From the NCBI GenBank assembly GCA_937136055.1, contig CAKZOD010000022.1:62001-126000 (forward strand): a stretch of 64,000 nt of DNA, given 5' to 3'. Of this stretch, positions 44,945-53,704 are shown piece by piece (position 1 is the stretch's first letter; every line of letters begins with the position of its first letter). Under the pieces are notes generated by a model. The model saw only the letters and a list, made by a program, of their open reading frames with translations. It was not told the origin of the DNA and did no database searches. This DNA comes from an uncultured Oceanospirillaceae bacterium (GTDB taxonomy: Bacteria > Pseudomonadota > Gammaproteobacteria > Pseudomonadales > Balneatricaceae). Position numbers and translations under genes: made by a program.

Positions 44945-46240
44945 TTACTTAAACTCAACATAAGCATTGGCGCGTATTTCACGCATCCAAGTGTCCATTT
45001 CTTCGTTAAATTTACGCTTGCCAATAACATTTCTTGCTTGGTTTTCTTGAGCTAAGTTATTAACGTTTTCAGATTTTCTATCGAGTACTTCTAAAATGTG
45101 CCAGCCAAAACGGCTCTCAAAAGGAAGGCTTAGTTGGTCTATTGGCGTTTTATTCATTACTTGCTCAAATTCAGGAACCATCTGGCCTGATTGCGCCCAT
45201 CCAAGATCGCCACCTTGAGAGCTGCTTCCTGGGTCGTTACTGTGCTCTTCTGCCAGTACCTCAAAATCTTCACGCTTGCGAAGTAGTTGCTGATAAAGCT
45301 GTGAAGCCGTGCGTTTTGCCTGTGATTTGGTCATTACTTCGCTTGGTGCGATCAAAATATGACGTACTTTGGTTTTTGCAACCGTTATTTGTTTTTCACC
45401 ATTGCGAGTGTCTCGCAATTTTATAATGTGAAAGCCAGTAGGTGTGCGTGTAGGCTTGCTAATCTGGCCTTTACTAAGTGTTGATATTGCGTTGACCATC
45501 GATGTTGGAAGCTCTGCGATTTTTCGCCAGCCCATATCACCGCCATTTAAGGCGTTTGCCGCATTTGATTCGCTAATTGCTATATTTGAGAACTTGGCGC
45601 CGGAGCGTAGCTTTTGATAAAGGCTTTCGGCTTTATCTTTAGCGACTTTGATATTCTTAGGTGTCATCGGGCTTTCAATTGAGATTAAAATATCACTGAT
45701 CAATACATCTGCGTTCCCACGGCTGGCTTGAGAGCGTAGGAAGCTTTTAATTTCTCGATCTGATATTTGAATCCGTTGGCTAATATTACTCTCTTGTAAT
45801 TGTCTAATGAGCATGTCTTCACGGATTCTTTCGCGGGTTTTTACATAGTCTTGACCTTGGGCGTTTAGTACGTTACGAAAACGGCTGAGGCTCATTCCGT
45901 TTTCTTGAGCTATATTTGTAATGGCTGCATTAAGTTGTCTATCAGTAACTTTAATGCCTTGATCAGAAGCCATTTTTAGCATGATTGTGCGTGTAATCAT
46001 TTGCTCAATAACTTGATTTTGTAACACGCTTTTTTCAGGAAGTTTTGCGCCTTGTTGCTGTACCTGTTTTATTGCGCGCTTGTAGTTCTCGATGAAGTTT
46101 GATTCCAGAATAACCTCATCGTTAACAATTGCGATAATCCTGTCTAATTTAGCGGCAGTTGATATTTGGGGTGTAACTATCAAGCAGGCACAGATTAATG
46201 CGCTTTTAACGGACTTTTTTACTGAATTAATTATTTGCAT
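44945..46240 (-). CDS. surA: Periplasmic chaperone/peptidyl-prolyl isomerase SurA
   Basis: Escorts outer-membrane proteins such as LptD to the BAM complex. The start at 46240 gives 431 residues with signal peptide MQIINSVKKSVKSALICACL... cleaved near STAA; longer starts extend into lptD and lose the signal. The chaperone N-domain begins KLDRIIAIVNDEVILESNF. Two parvulin domains follow (about 170-270, ending FHIIKLRDTR; about 280-380, with VRHILIAPSE and GGDLGWAQSGQMVPEFE). It overlaps the lptD end by 14 bases. Confidence 0.95.
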   Translation of the reverse strand: MQIINSVKKSVKSALICACLIVTPQISTAAKLDRIIAIVNDEVILESNFIENYKRAIKQVQQQGAKLPEKSVLQNQVIEQMITRTIMLKMASDQGIKVTDRQLNAAITNIAQENGMSLSRFRNVLNAQGQDYVKTRERIREDMLIRQLQESNISQRIQISDREIKSFLRSQASRGNADVLISDILISIESPMTPKNIKVAKDKAESLYQKLRSGAKFSNIAISESNAANALNGGDMGWRKIAELPTSMVNAISTLSKGQISKPTRTPTGFHIIKLRDTRNGEKQITVAKTKVRHILIAPSEVMTKSQAKRTASQLYQQLLRKREDFEVLAEEHSNDPGSSSQGGDLGWAQSGQMVPEFEQVMNKTPIDQLSLPFESRFGWHILEVLDRKSENVNNLAQENQARNVIGKRKFNEEMDTWMREIRANAYVEFK

Positions 46241-48968
46241 TATAGTACTCACGTTCTTGGTAACCTTTAATCTTGTCTTTAAGCTCTTTTGCTGGGCTCT
46301 TGCCAACGCCGCCTAAACCTTTGAATGAAAATTGTAATGCAACGGACTTATCTCTTTCATTAGTTGAAGTTAACTCATCTCTAAAAATTAAACGAGTACT
46401 CCAACAGCAGCTTTGATATTCCAGGCCTGCAGCAAAATCAAGTGTGTTATTTTTACGCCAGTCGTACTGAATTAAACCTAGGCTCGACCATTGGTTTGTA
46501 ATTGGCCACAGATAGGAAAGGGTTGTCTGTTTACGGGTGTCTCGGGTAAATCGGTGGCGAATACCAATGACATGATTTGGATCTTCTTCATATTTTAAAT
46601 CCAGAGTCATTTCTGAATTGTCGAGGGAGCCTGCATCAAATGCAGCATCAAACAGTGCCCTGACTCGACTGTTGGGTCTCCAAGCAACAGATGTGGCAAA
46701 ATCAGAGGTGTCATCTTTAATTGGTTCGTCGTTAGGGTTTACACGTACAATACGATCGTTAAAGTAAAAGGCGTGTCCAATACTGGCAGAGACAATCTCT
46801 CGACCTTGATCAGAGATCGCTCTAGAGGTAAGGCCTAGAGAAATTTGTTTAGCATCGCCGAATCTGTCATCACCACTAAAGCGGTTGTCTCTAAACAGAG
46901 AGTTGTAGGTAAATGTTAGTTCTGATGTATCAAAATCAGGAAGTTCTGTTTGATCGACATGTGGTGCATAGAGTGCGTATAAGCGTGGCTCTAGAGTTTG
47001 AGTGTAGGCTTTATCCTGGAAGTTGAAGTCTCTATCAAAATAGAGACCAGAATCAAGTTCAAATACCGGAACAGTTGCAGACTGTTTGCTGCCTATTGTA
47101 GAAGGCTGATCAGATAAGCTGTAATTTGCATGCCAGAGTTTAACAGCAGGTTTTATGTAGCCCCATGTGGCTCTATAGTCACCATTTATACTTGGGTTGA
47201 TAATCAGTCGGTCACCGATGGTGCGAGCAGAACCCGTTAAACCTTTTTGGTCTCGATCAAAGCGTGTGAAAACCGCACGATAGTTAAAGCTTATGTTCTC
47301 AAAGTTTTCATTAGGAGATCCTGAGATACGAAACTCAGGCAATCGTTGGTAGGGTTTGGTTTTAGTTGAGTCTATAGTTTGGTATTTTTGTACTAAAATA
47401 GAGCTCTGCCAAGTATCAGCGTCATAAGTGACTTTAGCAGTTTGGTTTAGATGGTCATTATCGCCTTCATCAACACGCAGTGAAGTGCCTAAATCAGAGA
47501 AGTAATTATCGTCACTAACCTCGGTATAATCAACAACAGTATGGAATCGCCCGTACTGACCGTCATGGTTTACACCTAAGACCCAGCGGTTATTCGGTGT
47601 GCTGTCGCTGTCCTTTATGAAACCTGTACTTAAGCGGTTGTTGCTGTTTTTGTCTAGGTAGCGCAGTTCGTTTTCAAGCAGTAAACCACTTTTCGAAAAC
47701 AATGTAGCGGTTAGTGTATCGTCAATATTTGTTGCTATATTGAAGTAATATGGGATTGAGATTTTACTTTCTGAATTAGAAAACTTAAAACTTGGGTACA
47801 GAAAGCCGCTATGTCTTCTGTCATCCAACGGGAAGTAAAAGACGGGGAAATATAAAAAGGTTTTGCCAAAGAGGGATAGCTTAGCATGTTTGGCTCGTCC
47901 AAATCCTGACTCTGTGTCAAGCTTGATATTGCTTGCAGAAATCTTCCATGTTTCATCTCCTGGCGGGCAGAAGGTAACGCTTCCTTTGTCAATCTCTAGT
48001 ATTTCTTTGGTTTTGCGTGTGATTGCTTCTGCTTCACCTCTGATGCTTTCTTGATGAAGTACGTATTTTGAATTAATTAGTCGGATTTCTTCTTCATTGA
48101 TATTACCCTCTGCCTTTTGGCCGGAAATTAATAATCCTGTTTGGCGATAGGTAACACCTTCCTCTAGACTAAAAGCTCCTGTTTCCTGATTAAGCTTAGC
48201 TAAAGGGCTATGTAAACTTCGCCCTCCTTGCTTGATGTCAACATTGCCGTGCAGTGTCGCGGCTTTGCCTAATTCAGAATTTGATTGATCAGCACTTACA
48301 AAAACGGTCTGTAAACTGGCGGGAGTCGTATCATCGACATCACCTACTTGTGGGGATATGTAGCGACCCTTGCAAACACTTTTTTGATTACTAGATTCTG
48401 TATATGGGTACCAGTCGAGCGTTTTGTAATCAATGGTGGTTTGTTCTACAGAGTTGGGAATGTGTTCGTTTTGTGCTCTTAAAAGGGCAAGTGTTTCATC
48501 TTTCCTTACAGCTTTCTTTGGTGCAGGGGAGGGGGGGGGTAAATTTGGGCTAATTGTATCTTTTGGCTCAATTGTAGATTGACGCTTTTTCTCAGTGTCA
48601 GTGTTAGCGATATATGCTTTATCTACTAATTTAACGCTATCCTCTTTAAGTTGCTTGCTTTGAGGTCTTTCAAAAGAGACATCTGCGTATGATGTTGTTA
48701 GGTCAGTATTGTTTGGAGTGCTTCTCTCTGCAGGCAGGGGAGCTGTTTGCTGCGAAGCAATGCTTTCAGATTGCGAACTTTCATTATCTAAAAGGCTTGG
48801 CTGTGTATTTGAGTTACTATTTGGGATAGGGGAATTGCAATCCCATTGGTTGCCAATTTGTTTACAATTCCAAGTATTTTCCGCATAGGCGGTCGATTGA
48901 GTACTTGTGAAAATGATCGTTAAAATAGCTAATCTTAAAGGGTCTAAAGTGTGCTTCTTAAATTGCAT
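46227..48968 (-). CDS. lptD: LPS-assembly protein LptD
   Basis: Outer-membrane beta-barrel that inserts lipopolysaccharide into the outer leaflet with LptE. The 913-residue protein has a signal peptide (about 1-29), a Ser/Pro/Gln-rich N-terminal extension with cysteines (NTWNCKQIGNQWDC), and an OstA/LptA-like domain (about 225-345: KAATLHGNVDIKQGGRSLHS). A long barrel follows with the C-terminal Cys pair CCWSTRLIF used for disulfides in LptD. The extension contains a C9 homopolymer (coding PPP). Operon lptD-surA. Confidence 0.95.
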   Translation of the reverse strand: MQFKKHTLDPLRLAILTIIFTSTQSTAYAENTWNCKQIGNQWDCNSPIPNSNSNTQPSLLDNESSQSESIASQQTAPLPAERSTPNNTDLTTSYADVSFERPQSKQLKEDSVKLVDKAYIANTDTEKKRQSTIEPKDTISPNLPPPSPAPKKAVRKDETLALLRAQNEHIPNSVEQTTIDYKTLDWYPYTESSNQKSVCKGRYISPQVGDVDDTTPASLQTVFVSADQSNSELGKAATLHGNVDIKQGGRSLHSPLAKLNQETGAFSLEEGVTYRQTGLLISGQKAEGNINEEEIRLINSKYVLHQESIRGEAEAITRKTKEILEIDKGSVTFCPPGDETWKISASNIKLDTESGFGRAKHAKLSLFGKTFLYFPVFYFPLDDRRHSGFLYPSFKFSNSESKISIPYYFNIATNIDDTLTATLFSKSGLLLENELRYLDKNSNNRLSTGFIKDSDSTPNNRWVLGVNHDGQYGRFHTVVDYTEVSDDNYFSDLGTSLRVDEGDNDHLNQTAKVTYDADTWQSSILVQKYQTIDSTKTKPYQRLPEFRISGSPNENFENISFNYRAVFTRFDRDQKGLTGSARTIGDRLIINPSINGDYRATWGYIKPAVKLWHANYSLSDQPSTIGSKQSATVPVFELDSGLYFDRDFNFQDKAYTQTLEPRLYALYAPHVDQTELPDFDTSELTFTYNSLFRDNRFSGDDRFGDAKQISLGLTSRAISDQGREIVSASIGHAFYFNDRIVRVNPNDEPIKDDTSDFATSVAWRPNSRVRALFDAAFDAGSLDNSEMTLDLKYEEDPNHVIGIRHRFTRDTRKQTTLSYLWPITNQWSSLGLIQYDWRKNNTLDFAAGLEYQSCCWSTRLIFRDELTSTNERDKSVALQFSFKGLGGVGKSPAKELKDKIKGYQEREYYNANN
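48531..48539. repeat. G9/C9 homopolymer within lptD
   Basis: Nine consecutive G on the plus strand (C9 in the lptD coding strand), directly preceded by GGGGA. It encodes the Pro-Pro-Pro of NLPPPSPAP in the extension of LptD. Such tracts are prone to slippage. Confidence 0.9.
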
Positions 48969-49199
48969 TTATTGGAGTCCGACCGTGTTGATAGCAAATA
49001 GATTAAAAGACAAATTGAACATTGTTTAGTGTGCTGAAATAATACAGTAAGTTATTATATGTTCATTAAATATATACATCTTTTAATCCCTTAAATAAAA
49101 ATGGCAGATAAGTAAAATTGGATTATCTGTTATAGATTAGCATGGGGATAATAAAACATTCATTCGATGAATTACAGTATTTGTGGAAAACAATAGATA
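48969..49199. other. Divergent lptD/amgK promoter region
   Basis: 231 very AT-rich bases between lptD (minus) and amgK (plus). Promoters for both must lie here, but none matches consensus well enough to assign. Confidence 0.5.
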
Positions 49200-50315
49200 A
49201 TGCAACCGCTTTGTGAAATAGAAAACTGGATTAACTCGCTTGTAAATAATGAAAATGAAGTTGAAGCTAGCGCCAAATTGGCATCCTTGCAAAAGGAATT
49301 AACAAATTCTTATACTTTAGAAAAACTCAAGGGAGATGCTAGTTGTCGTAGCTACTATCGGTTAGTGGTTGAACAGCCTGTCAAAAAAAACGACAAAGAT
49401 AACGCGCTCAATTATGCTGAAACTCATAGCGATATAGTTGTCAATTACATTGTAGTTGCAAGCCCTGTAGATCGAATCGATAACGCAGTGTTTATCGACA
49501 TAGCTAACCATTGGCGTACTCATGGGGTTAATACACCGCTTATTTACTACGCTAAGCCAAGCAAAGGTTTGATGTTGATTGAAGATTTTGGTGCGACTCA
49601 TTTGTACGATTTAATGAACGAGTGCTCAGATGTTAATCTGTATGAAAAAGCAATTAAACAGTTAATTAACATACAGCAAATACCTTCAACCAAATTGCCT
49701 GCATTTGATCGTGATTTTTTGCTCCGCGAAATGAATTTGTTTAATCAATGGATGGTTGAGTACCAATTGGAGCTACAAGCACCTGAATGTGTTGGCCAGG
49801 TATTTGAATTATTGATAGATAATGCGTTAAACCAACCCCAAGTTGCTATGCATCGAGATTTCCACAGTCGTAATTTATTGCTGATAAATGATGAAATAGC
49901 GGTCATAGATTTTCAAGATGCAGTAAGAGGGCCGCTAGCCTATGATTTGGTGTCGCTACTTAAAGATTGTTACCTTGATCTGAGCGAGCATCAAAAGAAC
50001 CTGTTAATAGACTCTTATTTAGAGCTGCTCTTTTCATCAAAAGCTTTAACCTCAGAATCAGTGTGTGATTTCACCAGAGAAGAGTTCGTCCGTTGGTTTG
50101 ATTTGATAGGGATGCAGCGCCACCTCAAGGTACTAGGTTTGTTTATTCGCCTAGGTGTAGAAGAGCGAAAAACCGGCTACCTTCAAGATTTACCTCGTGT
50201 ATTTAACTATGTAATAAGCGTTGCAAAAAAGTATCCACAATTGAGTGAGTTTCATGCTTGGTTGGAAACACAAGTAAAACCAAAATTAGCAGCCCAAATC
50301 TGGTATCAATCATGA
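49200..50315 (+). CDS. amgK: N-acetylmuramate/N-acetylglucosamine kinase AmgK
   Basis: Phosphorylates the anomeric carbon of MurNAc in the peptidoglycan-recycling shortcut that bypasses MurA and gives intrinsic fosfomycin tolerance in Pseudomonas. The 371-residue protein has an aminoglycoside-phosphotransferase fold with MLIEDFG, the catalytic HRDFHSRNLLLI and metal-binding IDFQDAVRGP. It is followed by murU with an ATGA overlap, the known amgK-murU pair, and divergent from lptD as in Pseudomonas. Confidence 0.93.
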   Translation: MQPLCEIENWINSLVNNENEVEASAKLASLQKELTNSYTLEKLKGDASCRSYYRLVVEQPVKKNDKDNALNYAETHSDIVVNYIVVASPVDRIDNAVFIDIANHWRTHGVNTPLIYYAKPSKGLMLIEDFGATHLYDLMNECSDVNLYEKAIKQLINIQQIPSTKLPAFDRDFLLREMNLFNQWMVEYQLELQAPECVGQVFELLIDNALNQPQVAMHRDFHSRNLLLINDEIAVIDFQDAVRGPLAYDLVSLLKDCYLDLSEHQKNLLIDSYLELLFSSKALTSESVCDFTREEFVRWFDLIGMQRHLKVLGLFIRLGVEERKTGYLQDLPRVFNYVISVAKKYPQLSEFHAWLETQVKPKLAAQIWYQS

Positions 50316-51055
50316 AAGCAATGATACTGGCCGCAGGGCGAGGTAGTCGTTTTAAAGAATTAACTGAGACAACCCCGAAACCCTTGATACCAGTCGATGG
50401 TAAACCTTTAATTGAGTACCATCTGGATAACTTGCAAAGAGCGGGCTTCAAAGAAGTTGTTGTGAATGTTTCCTGGCTTGCAAAGAAGCTAGAAGAGTAC
50501 TTTCAAAATCGATATAAAGGCTCTTTAAAAATCATCATTTATAACGAACAAGAAGCCTTGGAAACTGGTGGCGGTGTATTAGCAGCACTTGCTGATTTGT
50601 CAGACGGTCAGAGCCCTTTTTTAGTGGTTAACGCAGATGTTATGAGTGACTTTGATTTTAGGGAAATTCCAAGCAGTATAGATGCTAATGCGCATTTGTT
50701 TTTGGTACAAAATCCACTAGAAAAAAATATTGGTGATTTTTGCTTAAGCGACAGTGGTTACGTCCAAAACCTCAACTGGCAAGTAGAGTCTGAGAATGGG
50801 CACTTTGATACACTTACGTTTAGCGGTATTAGTCTCTTAACGCCTAAAATATTTGAAAATAGTAAGCCTGGTAAGTTTAGTCTTGGAGATCTTTTTAGAG
50901 AGTATGCTGATTTGAATGGAATTACGGGTCAAGTATTGAACTGTAATTGGTTTGATGTAGGTACTAAAGAGCGTTTGCAAAAGGCAGAGCAGTGGTGCAA
51001 AACAAGCAGCCTTAGGGAACATGCGATTAAGTCCCCAAATCTTCCCTGTGGATAA
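50312..51055 (+). CDS. murU: MurNAc-1-phosphate uridylyltransferase MurU, 3' end within inserted element
   Basis: Uses UTP to make UDP-MurNAc from the AmgK product. The ATG at 50312 overlaps the amgK stop. The nucleotidyltransferase core is intact: MILAAGRGSRFKELTETTPKPLIPVDGKPLIEYH region, ETGGGVLAAL, VVNADVMSDFDF and the final WFDVGTKERLQKAEQWC, where the family normally ends. The last 13 residues (REHAIKSPNLPCG) and the stop are encoded by a palindromic element starting at 51016. Without the element the reading frame would end LRQEK-stop at 51294-51296. The altered tail lies beyond the conserved core, so activity is probably retained. Total 247 residues. Confidence 0.93.
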   Translation: MKAMILAAGRGSRFKELTETTPKPLIPVDGKPLIEYHLDNLQRAGFKEVVVNVSWLAKKLEEYFQNRYKGSLKIIIYNEQEALETGGGVLAALADLSDGQSPFLVVNADVMSDFDFREIPSSIDANAHLFLVQNPLEKNIGDFCLSDSGYVQNLNWQVESENGHFDTLTFSGISLLTPKIFENSKPGKFSLGDLFREYADLNGITGQVLNCNWFDVGTKERLQKAEQWCKTSSLREHAIKSPNLPCG

Positions 51056-51279
51056 CTAAGGGGCCAGATCCGCGGAAAAAATACGCAGTGAATAGTCAGT
51101 CCTTTACAAGTGTTTTGACAAAGGAGATGGCCCCTTAGATATCCACCCTACGGGGTGTACAGGATATTCCGTGCTTTTCGTTAATGCTTTTCGCCGGGCA
51201 ACCAGCCCGCCTGTAAGCATTGCCTCAATCACGAAAAATCCTGTGCGCCAGAGGCGTTTGGGATTTAATCGCATGTTCC
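51016..51279. mobile_element. 264-bp MITE-like palindromic element in the murU 3' end
   Basis: Terminal inverted repeats of 20 bp pair 51016-51035 with 51260-51279 (GGAACATGCGATTAA exact, then one mismatch and TCCC). Inside are a 19-bp stem with one mismatch (51048-51066 with 51128-51146, core CTAAGGGGCCA) and an imperfect stem (51159-51173 with 51230-51244, continued by AATGCTT/AAGCATT and CGGGC/GCCCG). A small CGCC/GGCG hairpin lies at 51246-51256. The direct repeat TTAG flanks both ends (51012-51015 and 51280-51283), like a target-site duplication. There is no transposase, so this is a non-autonomous element or structured repeat. It could also fold as RNA and terminate murU transcription. 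Confidence 0.65.
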
Positions 51280-51437
51280 TTAGACAAGAGAAGTAAATCT
51301 AAAAGTTTTAAATTGCATTACAAGAAAATGCGCAACCAAGAGCAACGCAAACTTATTTCCCAAAGAGGTATTAGTTTGAATATCAATGGGTATAATCAGC
51401 GAATCAAAATGTCGATTGTAATAGAAAAGAGAAACCA

Positions 51438-52229
51438 ATGAATCAGCAGATTTTTCAAAATATTAAAAAGTTTCGAACCGGTCTGATAATAGGTGCCGTT
51501 ATAGGATTGTGGACCGGTAATGTGCCAGGCATGATATTCGGTGCAGCTGTTGGCTTTTTTATTAATCGCTGGCTTTTTAATGCAGTATTAGGTGCGGGTT
51601 CGCCGCAGGCATTATTTTTTAAAGCCACCTTTGTGGTAATGGGTAAAGTCGCGAAAGCCGATGGCAGAGTGACAGAACAAGAGATTGAGTTTGCCCGGAA
51701 TGTAATGACGCGAATGCGCCTAGACGAAGAGAAGAAGCGCCAAGCGATGGCTTTCTTTTCAGAGGGCAAAGAGGCTGACTACGATTTAAGTAAAGTGTTA
51801 CGTCCATTGAGCTTATTGATTCAGCGTCGAAGTGCCGTCAAAATCATGTTCTTAGAAATACAGCTGCAAGCTGCAATGGCTGATGGAGAGGTATCTCCAA
51901 AAGAGTTACAAATTATTCAGCAGGTCTGTACTTACTTAAAAATGTCGCAGCAAGAAATGGATCATTTGTTGCAGCGTATGCAAGGGCAGCAAGCATTTTA
52001 TGGTGAGCATAACTCTCAATCTGCTATTGAAGATGCTTATAAGGTGTTAGGGGTTTCTCCAGAGAGTACAGATGCTGAACTCAAAAAAGCATACCGACGC
52101 TTGATGAGTCAGCATCACCCGGATAAGTTAGTTGCGAAAGGCTTACCGCCAGAAATGATGCAATTGGCAAAAGAGAAGACGCAAGAAATACAATCGGCCT
52201 ACGATATCGTCAAATCTTCACGTAAATAA
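51438..52229 (+). CDS. djlA: Co-chaperone DjlA
   Basis: A membrane-anchored DnaJ-like protein stimulating DnaK, linked in E. coli to envelope stress signalling. The 263 residues show a Gly-rich membrane segment (about 15-45), a TerB-like helical domain (about 55-185; GKVAKADGRVTEQEIEFAR) and a C-terminal J domain (about 197-263) with HPD in MSQHHPDKL. It follows murU as in related genomes, but the palindromic element and 158 further bases separate them. Confidence 0.95.
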   Translation: MNQQIFQNIKKFRTGLIIGAVIGLWTGNVPGMIFGAAVGFFINRWLFNAVLGAGSPQALFFKATFVVMGKVAKADGRVTEQEIEFARNVMTRMRLDEEKKRQAMAFFSEGKEADYDLSKVLRPLSLLIQRRSAVKIMFLEIQLQAAMADGEVSPKELQIIQQVCTYLKMSQQEMDHLLQRMQGQQAFYGEHNSQSAIEDAYKVLGVSPESTDAELKKAYRRLMSQHHPDKLVAKGLPPEMMQLAKEKTQEIQSAYDIVKSSRK

Positions 52230-52240
52230 GCAATGAGGGC

Positions 52241-52411
52241 GTCGCAAAAACTAGCAAACTGGGATAAGACAAAGCAAAAATCGACGAAATAGCGCAGTCT
52301 GAACGCCTTTTCGGGTATTGCTGATGTAAATGAGCATTCAGTGTTGCTCTGCTGTTTGGCTAATTGGATCGATTTTTAATGCTGTATTATCGAACAAAAT
52401 AGTTTTGCGAC
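52241..52411. repeat. Long imperfect palindrome between djlA and a convergent gene
   Basis: GTCGCAAAAACTA (52241-52253) pairs with TAGTTTTGCGAC (52400-52411). GATAAGACAAAGC and AAAAATCGA (52263-52284) pair imperfectly with TCGATTTTTAATGC and TGTATTATC (52369-52391). The middle forms a large loop with a small TGCT/AGCA hairpin. About 170 bases overall, starting 12 bases after djlA. Ends differ from the element at 51016, so it is a separate family. No flanking direct repeat was found. Confidence 0.6.
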
Positions 52412-52424
52412 ATACTGCAATTAT

Positions 52425-52461
52425 TGCTGCCTTTTGATTCTAGTGTTCAATAAAGCAGCAG
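52425..52461. terminator. Hairpin downstream of the DUF3530-like gene
   Basis: TGCTGCCTTT (52425-52434) pairs with AAAGCAGCA (52453-52461) with one bulge. It sits 34 bases beyond the minus-strand stop at 52495 and could end that transcript. Confidence 0.4.
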
Positions 52462-52494
52462 TAAACGTTCAAGCATCTTTCAAGTTCTTGGGTG

Positions 52495-53598
52495 TTAAGC
52501 TCCGGGTTTTTGATTCGTTTTCTCAGCAGGTTTGGGCTTCATTTTTTCAAGGGCTTCTTCTTCAAGCTGAGCAGCTATATTCGTTTTGATAACACCAAGT
52601 ACTTTACGGTACAGCCATTCATTTCCCTGTTTTTTCCAAGCGCTGTTAGGGGCTTTTATCTGTTTGTAGTTTTCGATGTCAGATTGATTTGCAGCACGCT
52701 TTCGAGCAAGAGGCTGATTAATCTCAGGGCTGTTTTTATTGTGAGCTGAATAGATATCGTAAGTGCCGATTTTAAGCTGGGATATCATTTGGTTTAAGTC
52801 TTTGGCGCTAGTGTCAGGTGACTGCTTAGCATTGATAAGGATTAAACGGGCCTTTTCTTTATCCGCGTCCCCCAGTGTAGTTGCAAAATCAACAGCCCAT
52901 GTAGCGCCTTGTCCAATACCAATCAAAATAGTGACGTCGCTGGTCTCGTTTAATTTTGCAATACTCGCTTTTGCTCTTGCCATAATGATTTCATTATTAG
53001 GAACAGCAGAGTCCTGTGTTTCTTGATTGGCGTTTGCCTCTGAGTCGGTAGTCACTTGGTTATTTTCAGTGTTTTCTTGCTCTTGTGTTTGTGTGTTTGT
53101 GTCGTCAGTACCGCTGTCCTCAGGCGTTGTTGGGATGGGTGATCTTTCTGGAATCTTAGGTAGTTGTATTGCAGGCATCGTCATCACTGCTGTTTGCCAT
53201 TTATAATGACTTAAGCCGACGCGTAGAGGGCTAAGGCTTATTGGCCAGTCAGAATGAGTTCGTGGATCTGCAAAGAATAAAACGTTGCCAAGAGGCTCTT
53301 TTTCATCCGCGGCTAAAACGTAAAGATTGAAACTTTCTTCTTGGGCGTTTAGTTCAATAATCTCAGTCAGTGAGCCTTTCAGTAAATTGGCAATATCGAG
53401 CTGCTGTTGTTTGTGAGGATCTGGTAATACGCGTGTTTGAGGTGTTTGCTGATCAGCGCTTTTATCTGCGTTTTCAGATTCACTTTGTTCGTTATTTGAT
53501 TGCTCGTTAGTGGAGCTATTTGCTGTGTCTTCATCGGCAGCAAATAAAGGGGTAGCGAGTAACAAAATAAATAGCTTGCCTATAATTAGCTTTTTCAT
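52495..53598 (-). CDS. Exported DUF3530-like alpha/beta-hydrolase-fold protein
   Basis: A 367-residue protein with a signal peptide (about 1-20, MKKLIIGKLFILLLATPLFA), then a Ser/Asn/Gln/Glu-rich stretch (about 22-60). Two folded parts are split by a second low-complexity acidic stretch (about 150-200). VTILIGIGQGATWAVDFATTLG resembles a hydrolase nucleophile elbow, but the expected Ser of GxSxG is Gly, as in the DUF3530 family, so it is probably not a classical hydrolase. No function can be assigned. Confidence 0.6.
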   Translation of the reverse strand: MKKLIIGKLFILLLATPLFAADEDTANSSTNEQSNNEQSESENADKSADQQTPQTRVLPDPHKQQQLDIANLLKGSLTEIIELNAQEESFNLYVLAADEKEPLGNVLFFADPRTHSDWPISLSPLRVGLSHYKWQTAVMTMPAIQLPKIPERSPIPTTPEDSGTDDTNTQTQEQENTENNQVTTDSEANANQETQDSAVPNNEIIMARAKASIAKLNETSDVTILIGIGQGATWAVDFATTLGDADKEKARLILINAKQSPDTSAKDLNQMISQLKIGTYDIYSAHNKNSPEINQPLARKRAANQSDIENYKQIKAPNSAWKKQGNEWLYRKVLGVIKTNIAAQLEEEALEKMKPKPAEKTNQKPGA

Positions 53599-53704
53599 AA
53601 ATTAGTTAATAACACTCAAATTTTAAAAGTCTAAGGATATTAATACGACAGCCATTTAGATACAATGTGAGCTCACTTCTAGAGATAAAAAACAAAGGAC
53701 ATCA

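Noticed and set aside
44831..45055. 74-codon open frame over the surA terminator
   Set aside because: It begins in the terminator hairpin and runs antisense into surA; no recognisable protein.
51220..51441. 73-codon open frame at the right end of the palindromic element
   Set aside because: It starts inside the element and ends at the djlA start with no ribosome site; composition is not protein-like.
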